DNA of 64,000 bases. Source: Erysipelotrichaceae bacterium. Lineage in GTDB: Bacteria > Bacillota_I > Bacilli_A > Erysipelotrichales > Erysipelotrichaceae. Of this stretch, positions 37,181 to 46,453 are shown piece by piece. Below the pieces are notes generated by a model. It saw only the letters and a program-made list of their open reading frames with translations, had not been told where the DNA came from and searched no databases. A program made the position numbers and the translations under genes. The stretch is taken from the NCBI GenBank assembly GCA_030523555.1, contig JAUNIH010000003.1:1-64000 (forward strand), given 5' to 3'. Position 1 is the first letter of the stretch; the number at the start of each line of letters is the position of its first letter.

Positions 37181-38115
37181 TGTCTTTTACTACGGAAATA
37201 AAACAGGAAATAGCCAATGTTGAACTCTCTGATCACTGTATCCGTGCACAGCTCAGTGCCATTATACAGCTGACCAGTTCTTTGACAATATCTTCTAGTG
37301 GTTTAGGAATACTTGTAAGAAGTGAAAGTCCGACAACCGCCAAAAGAATAATATCTTTAATCAAGAAAGAATTTGATGTGGAAACTCATCTTCAGGTAGC
37401 GAAGAAAACCAATCTCAAAAAGAACAATGTCTATACTGTCGAGATTCATCATCTGGCATCAAAGATCATGACGGATCTTGGTATCTATAATGAAAGAGGT
37501 CTGCAGTCTCATCCAAGCTATGAAGTCATCATGAGAAACTGCTGTGCTGCCTCATATCTTGCGGGTGTATTTCTGGCATACGGATCATGCAACTCTCCTT
37601 ACAGTTCAAACTATCATCTGGAGATGTCCTTATCCGAGATAGAACATGCCAACTTTGTCGTAAAGCTCTTATCACGTTTCAATATCAGCGCCAAGATTGT
37701 CAAAAGAAGATCAAGGTATGTCGTCTATGTCAAAAAGGCTGATTATATTTCGGATTTTCTGGCACTGATTGGTGCCCATACAGCGATGATGCAGTTTGAA
37801 GATGAAAGAATCGAAAGAGATTTTGTGAATTCCAACAGCCGTATCAACAACTGTGAAATAGCCAATGAAGTAAAGACGATAAACGCTTCCTTGAAACAGG
37901 TGGAATATATCGAAAAGATCATTCAGGCGGGCAAATATGAGAAAATGCCGGAAAAGATCAGAAATGTCGCAGATTTAAGAATGAAATATCAGGATTATTC
38001 ACTGCTTGAATTATGTGAAGCATATCAGAAAAACTATGGTGATGTCATATCCAAATCAGGTATGAAACATCGATTGAATAAAATAGAGGAAATTGCACAG
38101 GAGCTGGAAGAATAA
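37180..38115 (+). CDS. whiA: WhiA (DUF199) LAGLIDADG-HTH DNA-binding protein
   Basis: Conserved DNA-binding protein linked to sporulation in Streptomyces and to cell division or chromosome segregation in Bacillus. SFTTEIKQEIANVE opens the protein. The degenerate LAGLIDADG domain has YLAGVFLAYGSCN near residue 125, and the C-terminal HTH has ALRMKYQDYSLLELCE-type segments with SGMKHRLNKIEEIA. The 311-residue length is normal. It is the last of the rapZ-yvcK-whiA trio and shares its final base with the next gene. Confidence 0.95.
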   Translation: MSFTTEIKQEIANVELSDHCIRAQLSAIIQLTSSLTISSSGLGILVRSESPTTAKRIISLIKKEFDVETHLQVAKKTNLKKNNVYTVEIHHLASKIMTDLGIYNERGLQSHPSYEVIMRNCCAASYLAGVFLAYGSCNSPYSSNYHLEMSLSEIEHANFVVKLLSRFNISAKIVKRRSRYVVYVKKADYISDFLALIGAHTAMMQFEDERIERDFVNSNSRINNCEIANEVKTINASLKQVEYIEKIIQAGKYEKMPEKIRNVADLRMKYQDYSLLELCEAYQKNYGDVISKSGMKHRLNKIEEIAQELEE

Positions 38116-38897
38116 TGAGAGTACTTATTACAGGAGCATCGAGTGGAATCGGTGAAAAGATGGCTGAAAGATTTGCGGAAAAAGGGTATGATCTTTTGCT
38201 GGTGGCAAGAAGAGAAAATCTTCTGAAAGACATCAAATACAGAATAGAAAACGCTACAGGTGTAAATGTTGATTATATGGCGTATGATATTACAGAAAAT
38301 CCATACGCTGTATATGAATACTGTAAGGACAACAGATACCGTATATCCGTTCTTGTGAATAATGCGGGATTTGGTGATTATGGAAAGTTTATCGATGGGG
38401 ATATTGATAAATTCAAGAAGATGATTGATCTTAATAATAAGGCATTAGTAGAACTGACATATTATTTCATTAAAGATATGAAAGATGATCATTACGGTCA
38501 TATCATCAATACAGGAAGTGTGGCAAGTTTCATGCCTGGCCCATATATGGCGGTATACTATGCGACCAAAGCCTTTGTGATGTCTTTCTCCATGGCTTTA
38601 AGAGAAGAACTGAAGAAAGACGGTATCAAGGTTTCGGTACTGTGTCCGGCACCTACCAAGTCAGAATTCTGGGAAACTGCCAATGGCGAAACATCATTTG
38701 TCTACAAGAATATCTTCGCGAGAACCACTGATAATGCGGCTGATACGGCGATGAAGATGTTTGATGAAAACAAGGCATATGCCATTGATGGTCTTCCTTA
38801 TAAGATAGCCATCGCTTTTGTTAGACACATGCCTATTGAAATGTGCACTAGAGTTATGGGCTTTGTACAGTCAAAGACCAAGAAAAAACGCGGATAA
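38115..38897 (+). CDS. Short-chain dehydrogenase/reductase
   Basis: NAD(P)-dependent oxidoreductase of the classical SDR type, cytosolic. The cofactor motif is TGASSGIGEKMAERF (residues 6-20), NNAGFGDYG lies near residue 81, and the active site is Ser in INTGSVAS with YYATKAF (Tyr-x3-Lys) near residue 151. The 260-residue length is standard. Substrate cannot be read from the sequence. It is coupled to whiA and abuts the convergent rlmA-like gene with no base between the stop codons and no terminator. Confidence 0.9.
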   Translation: MRVLITGASSGIGEKMAERFAEKGYDLLLVARRENLLKDIKYRIENATGVNVDYMAYDITENPYAVYEYCKDNRYRISVLVNNAGFGDYGKFIDGDIDKFKKMIDLNNKALVELTYYFIKDMKDDHYGHIINTGSVASFMPGPYMAVYYATKAFVMSFSMALREELKKDGIKVSVLCPAPTKSEFWETANGETSFVYKNIFARTTDNAADTAMKMFDENKAYAIDGLPYKIAIAFVRHMPIEMCTRVMGFVQSKTKKKRG

Positions 38898-39668
38898 CTA
38901 AAGTTTCTGATATACATCAATAAGAAAGGCAAAACTGATTTCTAAAGATTCAACAGAATTCAGTTTTTCTTTATCAGATATAGATGTCTTGTGATAATAA
39001 GGAGTCATCGCAAAAAGATTCATGATATCCTGATGTTCAAGTAATGCCTTATCTGATACAGGGATCTCATTTATGAGTGTTAATCCTGGAATATCAATAT
39101 CTTCTGTCTCGTTATAGTAGGGATTTTCATAGATAGCGCTTTTTAATTCATAGAGATGGTTTACATCCGGTTTTACCAGAATGAAAAGACCGTCTTTTTT
39201 TAGTATTCTTCTAATTTCTTCTTTGGCTATCGGGGCAAAGATGGTAATTATCTTATCGGCACTTTCATCTTCCAAAGGACAATGAAAGATAGAACTCAAA
39301 AGATATGTCGTATTTTTATCATCTTTAGAAGCTGTCTTTAGGCCCTGTTTGCTGAGATCAATACCGATCTTGTCTTTACAGATGAAATCTTTTGTATAAT
39401 ATCCTTCGCCACAAGCCAAATCTACTAATGTATCTTCAGGACTTAATAGTTCATTGACCTTTCTTTTCATGAAGGCGTAATAGTCTTTTTCCAGGAATTC
39501 CTTACGGGCATTTATCATATCGGGATTATCACCGGTATTCTGTGAATTGTGAAGATTGAGGTTTACATATCCCTGTCTTGCGATATCAAAACTGTGTCCG
39601 TTTATACAGCGGTAGGTATTATCGTATCTCTTAAGGATATTTTTACAGTGTGGACATAAAATATTCAT
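38898..39668 (-). CDS. 23S rRNA (guanine-N1)-methyltransferase, RlmA-like
   Basis: SAM-dependent RNA methyltransferase. The N-terminal zinc finger has LCPHCKN with C21 and H25 in CINGHSFD, followed by the family segment ARQGYVNLNL. The SAM motif is LVDLACGEGYYT near residue 82, and IITIFAP lies near 140. The 256-residue length is slightly short for RlmA (about 270). On the minus strand TAAAAT (39680-39675) begins 12 bases before the ATG with no ribosome site, so it is likely leaderless. Members of this family methylate G745 or G748, some giving macrolide tolerance; which base applies here is unknown. Confidence 0.87.
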   Translation of the reverse strand: MNILCPHCKNILKRYDNTYRCINGHSFDIARQGYVNLNLHNSQNTGDNPDMINARKEFLEKDYYAFMKRKVNELLSPEDTLVDLACGEGYYTKDFICKDKIGIDLSKQGLKTASKDDKNTTYLLSSIFHCPLEDESADKIITIFAPIAKEEIRRILKKDGLFILVKPDVNHLYELKSAIYENPYYNETEDIDIPGLTLINEIPVSDKALLEHQDIMNLFAMTPYYHKTSISDKEKLNSVESLEISFAFLIDVYQKL

Positions 39669-39674
39669 ACTTTA

Positions 39675-39696
39675 ATTTTAGCTTATGTAGTAGAAT
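39675..39696. promoter_or_regulatory. Divergent leaderless promoters for the rlmA-like gene and gmk
   Basis: The 34-base gap between the two start codons holds TAAAAT on the minus strand (39680-39675) and TAGAAT on the plus strand (39691-39696). Each begins exactly 12 bases before its start codon. No -35 matching TTGACA is visible for either. Confidence 0.6.
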
Positions 39697-39702
39697 GAGG
39701 GT

Positions 39703-40269
39703 ATGAAAAAAGGATTACTGATAGTATACAGTGGCTTATCTGGTGTAGGAAAGGGCACTATCCTCAAGAAACTGATGCCGATGGAAGATCTTAATCTGGC
39801 ATATTCAGTTTCCATGACCACCAGAAAACCTCGAGAAGGGGAGATTGATGGTGTCAGTTATTTCTATGTCAGCAAAAAAGAATTTCTGGAAGCTGTAAAG
39901 GAAGGAAAACTTCTTGAACACGCAAGATTTGTCGATAATGATTACGGTACCCCTAAGGATTACGTCGAAAAGATGCGTAATGAAGGAAAGAATGTCATCC
40001 TGGAAATTGAGATAAGAGGGGCTAAACAGGTTATGGAAAAATGTCCTGATGCCTTAAGTATCTATATCGTTCCGCCTTCAATGGAAGAACTTGAAAGAAG
40101 AATCAGAGCCAGGGGTACGGAAGATGAAGAAACAATTCTCAAACGTATGTCCAAGGCAAGAGAAGAATTAAAGGAAGTAGATTCCTATAAACATGTCGTA
40201 TGTAATGATGATCTTGATAAGGCTGTAGAAGAAGTAAGAAACATAATTCTTGAAGAGATGAATAAGTAG
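39703..40269 (+). CDS. gmk: Guanylate kinase
   Basis: Phosphorylates GMP to GDP with ATP. The P-loop is SGLSGVGKGTI (residues 9-19). The GMP-binding region has SMTTRKPREGEIDGVSYFYV, and LEIEIRGAKQV and RIRARGTEDEE are lid segments. The 188-residue length is normal. The start has no clear Shine-Dalgarno and a TAGAAT 12 bases upstream. The terminator overlaps the stop. Confidence 0.96.
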   Translation: MKKGLLIVYSGLSGVGKGTILKKLMPMEDLNLAYSVSMTTRKPREGEIDGVSYFYVSKKEFLEAVKEGKLLEHARFVDNDYGTPKDYVEKMRNEGKNVILEIEIRGAKQVMEKCPDALSIYIVPPSMEELERRIRARGTEDEETILKRMSKAREELKEVDSYKHVVCNDDLDKAVEEVRNIILEEMNK

Positions 40270-40282
40270 TCATCTCTTTTTT
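40254..40282 (+). terminator. Terminator of gmk
   Basis: The stem AGAGATGA (40254-40261) pairs with TCATCTCT (40270-40277), followed by Ts. The gmk stop codon is in the loop. Confidence 0.8.
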
Positions 40283-40291
40283 AATGAATAT

Positions 40292-40318
40292 AAAAAAAGA
40301 TGTATCTTTCGATACACC
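40292..40318 (-). terminator. Terminator of rpsD
   Basis: On the minus strand GGTGTATC-GAAA-GATACATC is followed by seven Ts. One G-U pair in the stem. Confidence 0.87.
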
Positions 40319-40339
40319 TTTGTTTCATCAGTCTGACTA

Positions 40340-40945
40340 CTATCTGTTGTAGTATTCGATGATCAGCAGTTCGTTGATATCCGGATTGAGTTCTTTTCTT
40401 TCTGGATGACGTACGTACTTGCCTTTTTTGTTTTCTTTGTCTACTTCAACGAAATCTTTGAAACTTACTACAGAATCCAATGCTTCAGTAACAATAGGGT
40501 TGTTTTTGAAGTTTTCTTTGATTTCAACAGTTGAACCGACTTTGATGATGGCTGAAGGGATATCTACCTTCTTGCCGTTTACCAGAACATGTCCATGGTT
40601 GACTAACTGTCTAGCCTGTTTTCTTGTTCTGGCGAAGCCCATACGGTATACAAGTGAATCCAGTCTTGATTCAAGTGTTACGAATAAGTTGGTACCTGTG
40701 TTACCGGACATTCTTACACACTTGGAATAAGTGTTGTAGAACTGTTTTTCGCTAAGACCGTACATGTGTCTTAACTTCTGCTTTTCAGCTTTCTGCAGAC
40801 CGTAGTTTGTCTGCTTGATTCTCTTGCCAGCGGCTCCATGCTGACCAGGAATGTAAGGTCTCTTTGCTAATTCTTCACCAGTTTCCAATACTGAGAAATT
40901 AAGACGTCTTGATATACGCCAAACGGGACCTGTGTTTCTTGACAT
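40340..40945 (-). CDS. rpsD: 30S ribosomal protein S4
   Basis: Primary 16S rRNA-binding protein and, in Bacillus, autoregulator of its own mRNA. SRNTGPVWRISRRL at the N terminus replaces the Zn-binding Cys cluster (the C-minus form). The S4 RNA-binding domain has RLDSLVYRMGFARTRKQARQ near residue 95. The 201-residue length is normal. AAGGAGG precedes the ATG on the minus strand. It is transcribed alone, between its own promoter and terminator. Confidence 0.98.
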   Translation of the reverse strand: MSRNTGPVWRISRRLNFSVLETGEELAKRPYIPGQHGAAGKRIKQTNYGLQKAEKQKLRHMYGLSEKQFYNTYSKCVRMSGNTGTNLFVTLESRLDSLVYRMGFARTRKQARQLVNHGHVLVNGKKVDIPSAIIKVGSTVEIKENFKNNPIVTEALDSVVSFKDFVEVDKENKKGKYVRHPERKELNPDINELLIIEYYNR

Positions 40946-40979
40946 AAGTGTTTACCTCCTTAAGTAAAGTACAGGTGTA

Positions 40980-41094
40980 AACCATTATCAGGTGTGTCTG
41001 TATGCAATGTTCACCGCTAGCGCCGGGCTACTTGTTTCCTCTATAAGGTACAGACGCATGTACTGATAACTTTACATGCTGCTAATTTATGTGC
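40980..41094 (-). ncRNA. Predicted S4-binding autoregulatory leader of rpsD
   Basis: In the minus-strand leader, hairpin 1 pairs GCATGTA (41079-41073) with TACATGC (41062-41056), with a 10-base loop. Helix 2 pairs GTCTGTA (41055-41049) with TACAGAC (41002-40996). The loop of hairpin 1 contains TTATCAG (41069-41063), which is perfectly complementary to CTGATAA (40991-40985) near the gene. This forms a pseudoknot, as known for the Bacillus S4 leader. Assignment to that leader family is inferred from position and topology. Confidence 0.6.
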
Positions 41095-41100
41095 TTTATT

Positions 41101-41129
41101 AATATACCAAAACGTATTGGTTTAGTCAA
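41101..41129 (-). promoter_or_regulatory. Promoter of rpsD
   Basis: TTGACT (41129-41124) and TATATT (41106-41101) on the minus strand are 17 bases apart. The start of transcription near 41094 gives a leader of about 150 bases. Confidence 0.72.
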
Positions 41130-41166
41130 TTGAAAAATGATATTTTAAATAGTAATATATTTGTAT

Positions 41167-42879
41167 ATGGGAAATATTGACAACAACACTATTATAATCC
41201 TGATCGGGGTACTTGTAGCGATTATCGCTATTATAGTTATACTTATAATCTTCAACAACAGAAAAGACAAGCTCAAGAAAGAGATTGATTCTTTATATGT
41301 GCGTTTCAATGCAATCAAAACAGCACCTCTGGCTTTCAAACTGACCAAGGCTCAGGCTATGGCCAAGCGCAACGAACAGATGTCAAAGTCAGTTCAGGAA
41401 TACTATACAAAATTTGAAGAGACCGAAAAGCGTATCAATGAAGTTCAGGATATGATGGATAACGTTGATGATCTGTTCAAGACCAGAAAGTACAAAGACG
41501 CTACAAATGCGGCTAAACAGGCTGATGAAAAGATAAAGATCTGTGAGGAAGAAGTAAAGGATATCGATTCCTTCCTTGATGAATTCTCCAAAAGAGAAAA
41601 TCAGCAGCGGGAATACGCTTCAAAGCTCAAGGAAGATTACAGAGTTGTCAAAGAGACCATCAATGCCAATGCCAAATTGCTTTCTATCTCATATAACGGC
41701 TTTATGGATAATCTGAAGGAATGTGAAGATCTGTTTGCCTCAAGTGAAGAATGGATGTACGCCAATGACTACAGTCAGGCCCAGGCTGAACTTGAAGAGA
41801 TTGATAATTTCCTCGAATCCATCAAAAAGAATGCGAATGCCGTTCCTAAACTGATAAAAGAGACCCGTGGGGTTTTACCTATCATGCTTGATGAAGCGAA
41901 TCGTGAATATTCTTTAACCAAACAGAGATGTATCAATATCGATCATCTTGAAGTTGAAGAAAAACTCAAGAATATTGAAACAACCCTTAAGGAAGATCTC
42001 GCAAAGTTATCTATAGCCAATACTGAAGGGGTTAAGGATAATGTCACCAGAGCCAAGGAAGAACTCAACAGTCTTACTGAAGCTTTAAATGCGGAAAACC
42101 GTTCATATAAGGAAGCCAAGGAAACAAATGATAAGGCCTACCAGCATATTCAGGAACTTGAAAAGGTTGAAAACTATGTAAGAGTTGCCTACGACAAGGA
42201 TTCGCAGAGATTCGGCTTAGACAGTCTTAATCAGGCATTAAAGAAACAGCGTGCCGAAATTGAAAAGTACAAGGAGCAGTACGCTGATATTCAGGAAGAA
42301 CTCACATCAGCTACCAAACCGGCATCACAGATTCTGCTTGATGCGGAAAAACTGGTCGATGTGGTAGAAAACGATATGAAACAGATGTTCTCCTATAAGA
42401 CCGTCATCGACAGATCAAATGATGGTGAAAACAGAGCCAGCACGCAGCTTACCAAACTGCAGCTTGTGGTATCGGAAGTTGAATCCAAGATTGAAGAATA
42501 CAATCTTCCATCTATTGCGGATGAATATTCTGATGACTTAAAGAAATCAAGAGAATATATCGGTGAAATAAGAAAGATGCTCAATGAGATTCCGATTGAT
42601 ATAGATGCATTGAACAGTTATCTTGATGAAGCTATTGATTTCATCTATAAGTTCTACAACAATGTCAATAATATTGTCGGTATGGCCATCATGGTTGAAA
42701 ATGCGATAGTCTTCGGCAACAAGTACCGTTCAAGCTATCCGGAGATTGATTCTGAACTTTCCAAAGCGGAATTCCAGTATATCAATGGTGAATATACCAA
42801 AGCCCTGAAGACTGCCATATCCTGCATGGAGACACTCTTCCCTGATAACGCTGATCAGAAGATTCTGGAGACGATGTAG
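41167..42879 (+). CDS. ezrA: Septation ring formation regulator EzrA
   Basis: Membrane-anchored, mostly coiled-coil protein that modulates FtsZ ring placement. One N-terminal membrane helix (IIILIGVLVAIIAIIVILII, near residues 7-28) leads into about 540 residues of helical, charge-rich spectrin-like repeats. The 570-residue length is close to Bacillus EzrA. I use ATG 41167; a TTG two codons upstream is possible. There is no ribosome site, and TAATAT lies 14 bases before the ATG, so the leader is at most a few bases. It is coupled to the desulfurase gene (TAGTG overlap). Confidence 0.88.
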   Translation: MGNIDNNTIIILIGVLVAIIAIIVILIIFNNRKDKLKKEIDSLYVRFNAIKTAPLAFKLTKAQAMAKRNEQMSKSVQEYYTKFEETEKRINEVQDMMDNVDDLFKTRKYKDATNAAKQADEKIKICEEEVKDIDSFLDEFSKRENQQREYASKLKEDYRVVKETINANAKLLSISYNGFMDNLKECEDLFASSEEWMYANDYSQAQAELEEIDNFLESIKKNANAVPKLIKETRGVLPIMLDEANREYSLTKQRCINIDHLEVEEKLKNIETTLKEDLAKLSIANTEGVKDNVTRAKEELNSLTEALNAENRSYKEAKETNDKAYQHIQELEKVENYVRVAYDKDSQRFGLDSLNQALKKQRAEIEKYKEQYADIQEELTSATKPASQILLDAEKLVDVVENDMKQMFSYKTVIDRSNDGENRASTQLTKLQLVVSEVESKIEEYNLPSIADEYSDDLKKSREYIGEIRKMLNEIPIDIDALNSYLDEAIDFIYKFYNNVNNIVGMAIMVENAIVFGNKYRSSYPEIDSELSKAEFQYINGEYTKALKTAISCMETLFPDNADQKILETM

Positions 42880-43982
42880 TGAAGGTTTACCTCGATGCGG
42901 TATCGACGACCTCGGTTCATCCTGAAGTTCTGGATACCTATAAGAAATTACTTGATAAATACTACTGTAATAGCGACGCCCTGTATGACGATGGTGTCGC
43001 TATTTATGATATGCAGGAAAAAGCCCGTAAGAATATTGCACAGATGCTGAAGGTAAAAAAGGAAGATATTATCTTTACATCAGGAGCTTCCGAGGCAAAC
43101 TCATTGGCTATTAAGGGTTTATGTTTAAAGAATAAAGACAGAAAACATCTTATTACCAGTATCTATGAACATTCCTCCACCTATAATGCGTTCAGACAGA
43201 TGGAAGAATTCGGATATGAAGTAACATATCTTAAACCTGATCAGAATGGTGTAATAACAGCTGAGATGGTTGAAGAAGCTATCAGAAAAGATACCTTACT
43301 TGTATCGGTTATGATGGTCAATAATGAGATAGGCTCAATAAATGATATTAATGAGATAGGTAAAACAGTAAAAAAACACCCTGGTGTTTATTTTCACTCT
43401 GATATAACTCAGGCTTTGGGAAAACTTGAGATTGATTTAAACAATGTGGATATGGCAAGCTTTTCTGCACATAAGATTCATGGACTTAAAGGAAGCGGAG
43501 CCTTATACCGCAAGAGTCATATTGAACTCATGCCTATCATATCCGGTGGCCAGCAGGAATTTTCGATCAGAGGTGGTACATCAAATGCCTTAGTCAATAT
43601 CGTTCTTGCGAAAACTTTGCGCTTAAGTCTTGAAAAGATGCGTAGTGATGAAGTATATTTGAATAGTTTGCATAAGAGACTTATGGATGGTCTGAATGAT
43701 ATGGTGACAATCAATTCTCCTCTAGGGGGATTAAAGAGTCTTATCAATATCTCTACTCCTGTTCAGTCGGAAGTTCTTCTTAATGCCCTTAATAATAAAG
43801 GTATTATGGTTTCTTCCAAGTCAACGTGTGGCTCAAAGAAGAATGAACCAAACAGGACTTTGAACAGTATGGATATAGATGATACATACGCTATCCGTGT
43901 TTCCTTTGATTATACAAACACTATCGAAGATATTGATTATTTTATTGAATGTTTAAAGGAGATCCTAAAAAGATATGCCTGA
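42879..43982 (+). CDS. Cysteine desulfurase, NifS/IscS-like, paired with ThiI
   Basis: PLP enzyme that takes sulfur from cysteine and passes it on as persulfide. The PLP Lys is in SFSAHKIHG near residue 198, and the catalytic Cys is in SSKSTCGSKKN near residue 315. The 367-residue length is typical of the short NifZ-type desulfurases found next to thiI. The start codon is GTG, sharing a base with the ezrA stop. It overlaps thiI by 8 bases. The likely role is sulfur donation for 4-thiouridine in tRNA. Confidence 0.92.
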   Translation: MKVYLDAVSTTSVHPEVLDTYKKLLDKYYCNSDALYDDGVAIYDMQEKARKNIAQMLKVKKEDIIFTSGASEANSLAIKGLCLKNKDRKHLITSIYEHSSTYNAFRQMEEFGYEVTYLKPDQNGVITAEMVEEAIRKDTLLVSVMMVNNEIGSINDINEIGKTVKKHPGVYFHSDITQALGKLEIDLNNVDMASFSAHKIHGLKGSGALYRKSHIELMPIISGGQQEFSIRGGTSNALVNIVLAKTLRLSLEKMRSDEVYLNSLHKRLMDGLNDMVTINSPLGGLKSLINISTPVQSEVLLNALNNKGIMVSSKSTCGSKKNEPNRTLNSMDIDDTYAIRVSFDYTNTIEDIDYFIECLKEILKRYA

Positions 43983-45177
43983 ATTAATGTATGACCATGT
44001 CGTTGTAAGATATGGAGAATTATCAACCAAAGGTAAAAACCGTAAGGAGTTTACCCGTCAGTTAAGCAACAATATCCGTAAAAGACTATCAGATTATCCT
44101 GGACTTACCTATAATACGCTTCATGATGGTTTATTCATAAAACTTAATAATGAAGATTATGCAAAGATAAGAAATGATCTGAAGGATGTTTTTGGCTATG
44201 CCTATTTTTCAGGTGCTGTAAGAGTTGAAAGAGATATCGATAAGATGAAGGAAGTATCTTTAAAGATGGCTATATCATCCAGTAAAAAGACTTTCAAGAT
44301 TGCGACCAAGAGACATGATAAATCATTTCCTATGAGATCTGATGATATAAATAGAGCCCTTGCGGGGAATATTCTTCATAATACTGATTTAACAGTTGAT
44401 GTTCATAATCCGGAACTGATGGTCTATGTATCTGTAGATAAGGATTATGTATATATCATGGATGAAAAGATAAAGGGACATGGAGGATATCCTGTAGGTA
44501 TAAACGGTAAGGCCATGGTTATGATGTCAGGCGGTATTGATTCACCTGTAGCGGCTTTTATGACGATGAAAAGAGGTTTACAGATTGAATGTATCCACTT
44601 TGCCTCGCAGCCATATACTTCTAAACAGGCTTTGGAAAAAGTACTTACTCTGGCAAGAAAGATATCGGTATCTCAGGGAAGCATCAATGTCCATGTCATA
44701 CCGTTTACGGAACTGCAGTTGGCAATATATAAGAACGTCGATGAACCATACTGTATCACCATTATGAGACGCATGATGTATCGTATTGCGGATGAAATAT
44801 GCAAAAAAAGAAAGATTGGAGTTATAACCAATGGTGAATCTATAGGACAGGTTGCCTCACAGACTCCTGAATCGATAAGTGTAATCGGTAAGGTTGCGGA
44901 TACGCTGATACTTAGACCTTTATGTATGATGGATAAGGTAGAAATTATCGATATGGCCAAAAAGATTGATACCTATGAAACCAGTATCCTTCCTTTTGAA
45001 GACTGCTGTACAATCTTTGATCCAAAGAATCCGGTAACAAAACCTAAGGAAAACAGATGTGTATACTATGAATCACTGTTTGATTATCAGTCTTTTATTG
45101 ATGAATGTGTAAATAATGATGAAATTATAAAAGTTTCTTATAAAGATAAAGGAGAAGAAGATGAATCCATATTCTAA
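43975..45177 (+). CDS. thiI: tRNA 4-thiouridine synthase ThiI
   Basis: Adenylates U8 of tRNA and inserts sulfur; it may also serve thiamine synthesis. It has an N-terminal ferredoxin-like and THUMP region (about 1-165), the PP-loop MSGGIDSPVA near residue 183, and the C-terminal catalytic segment DCCTIFDPKNPVTKP near 343. The 400-residue length is the short form without the rhodanese domain seen in E. coli, as usual in Bacillota with a partner NifZ desulfurase. AAAGGAG is the ribosome site. It overlaps the next gene by 17 bases. Confidence 0.94.
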   Translation: MPELMYDHVVVRYGELSTKGKNRKEFTRQLSNNIRKRLSDYPGLTYNTLHDGLFIKLNNEDYAKIRNDLKDVFGYAYFSGAVRVERDIDKMKEVSLKMAISSSKKTFKIATKRHDKSFPMRSDDINRALAGNILHNTDLTVDVHNPELMVYVSVDKDYVYIMDEKIKGHGGYPVGINGKAMVMMSGGIDSPVAAFMTMKRGLQIECIHFASQPYTSKQALEKVLTLARKISVSQGSINVHVIPFTELQLAIYKNVDEPYCITIMRRMMYRIADEICKKRKIGVITNGESIGQVASQTPESISVIGKVADTLILRPLCMMDKVEIIDMAKKIDTYETSILPFEDCCTIFDPKNPVTKPKENRCVYYESLFDYQSFIDECVNNDEIIKVSYKDKGEEDESIF

Positions 45178-46408
45178 TCGAAGAGATAAGATTGCGAAAT
45201 CTTTAAAGGCAAATACTGCCATACTGCTGTTTTCCGGTGTTGCGCCTATGAAATCCCAGGATGAAAGCTACCGTTTTTCCGTAGACCGTAATTTCTATTA
45301 TCTGAGCGGTCTTGAACAGGAAAACATGGCCTTACTTATGTACAGTATTGACGGTTCATATTACGAAGTACTCTTTACGCTTCCATACGATGAACTGATG
45401 GCCAAATGGGTAGGAGGAAGAATACTGCCTCAAAAGGCTACTGAAATATCTGAAATTAAGGATGTCAGAAACTATGATGAACTTGATTCCCATGTCTCAT
45501 CTTTAATGAACAGAATGAGAAGGGATAATACCTTCAAGTTCTATTTTGATATGTGGCATTACAGTATGGATCAGGCTTCAACCGTGGCTGATCAGTATTT
45601 AAGAAAGCTGAAAGAAAAATATCCGACTGTTATCTATAAGGATATCTTCCCTGTACTTACCAATATGCGTTTACATAAGGATGATTATGAGATCAGCTGT
45701 ATGAAGAAAGCGATTCATATCACCAATCAGGGTATTGCCCAGATGATGAAAGCGGTCAAACCAGGTATGAATGAAATGGAGATGGAAGGGGTCTTTGACT
45801 TTGTACTGATGCAGTCAATGTGCCGTGAAAAAGCCTTCAATACAATTGCCGCATCAGGCGAAAGAGCGACTATTCTTCACTATTCCGATAATAATCAGGT
45901 AATGGAAGATGGTGAACTCTTCCTTTGTGATCTTGGTGCTTCATATTCTCATTACTGTGCCGATATCTCAAGAACCTTCCCGGTAAATGGAAAGTTCACT
46001 GAAAGACAGAAAGAGATCTATAATATCGTCTTAAATGCCCAGAAGATTGTGGAAGACAATGCCAGAGTAGGTGTCAAATTAAAGGATTTAAATCAGATGG
46101 TAGTTGATTACTATAAACTTGAACTTCCTAAACATGGGCTTATGAATGATGTATCAGAATACTATTATCATTCTGTATCACATCATATCGGTCTTGATAC
46201 CCACGACTGCGATGGTGGGATGGGTTCTGTACTTGAAGCGGGTAATGTCATCTCCAATGAACCAGGTCTATATATCGCTGATGAAGGTATCGGTATTCGA
46301 ATTGAAGATGATCTGCTGATTACCGGTACAGGATGTGAAAACCTGTCTTCAGAAATCATCAGAACTGCTGAAGATATTGAAAACTTCATGAATATGCAGC
46401 TTGTATAG
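45161..46408 (+). CDS. Xaa-Pro aminopeptidase PepP-like (M24B)
   Basis: Second M24 metallopeptidase of the window, of the shorter PepP form (415 residues). The N-terminal creatinase-like domain has FSVDRNFYYLSGLEQENM. The metal ligands are in LCDLGASYSHYCADISRTF (two Asp), HHIGLDTHD (His), SNEPGLYIAD (Glu) and GIRIEDDLLIT (Glu). AGGAGAAG is the ribosome site within thiI. It differs from the 583-residue enzyme at the left edge, so they probably act on different peptides. Confidence 0.92.
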   Translation: MNPYSNRRDKIAKSLKANTAILLFSGVAPMKSQDESYRFSVDRNFYYLSGLEQENMALLMYSIDGSYYEVLFTLPYDELMAKWVGGRILPQKATEISEIKDVRNYDELDSHVSSLMNRMRRDNTFKFYFDMWHYSMDQASTVADQYLRKLKEKYPTVIYKDIFPVLTNMRLHKDDYEISCMKKAIHITNQGIAQMMKAVKPGMNEMEMEGVFDFVLMQSMCREKAFNTIAASGERATILHYSDNNQVMEDGELFLCDLGASYSHYCADISRTFPVNGKFTERQKEIYNIVLNAQKIVEDNARVGVKLKDLNQMVVDYYKLELPKHGLMNDVSEYYYHSVSHHIGLDTHDCDGGMGSVLEAGNVISNEPGLYIADEGIGIRIEDDLLITGTGCENLSSEIIRTAEDIENFMNMQLV

Positions 46409-46441
46409 AACGTTTTCATATACAAATCAGATAATTATCAC

Positions 46442-46447
46442 TAAAAT
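46442..46447 (+). promoter_or_regulatory. -10 box of a leaderless promoter for the rhodanese-thioredoxin gene
   Basis: TAAAAT begins exactly 12 bases before the ATG at 46454. No Shine-Dalgarno sequence is present. Confidence 0.5.
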
Positions 46448-46453
46448 ATATTT

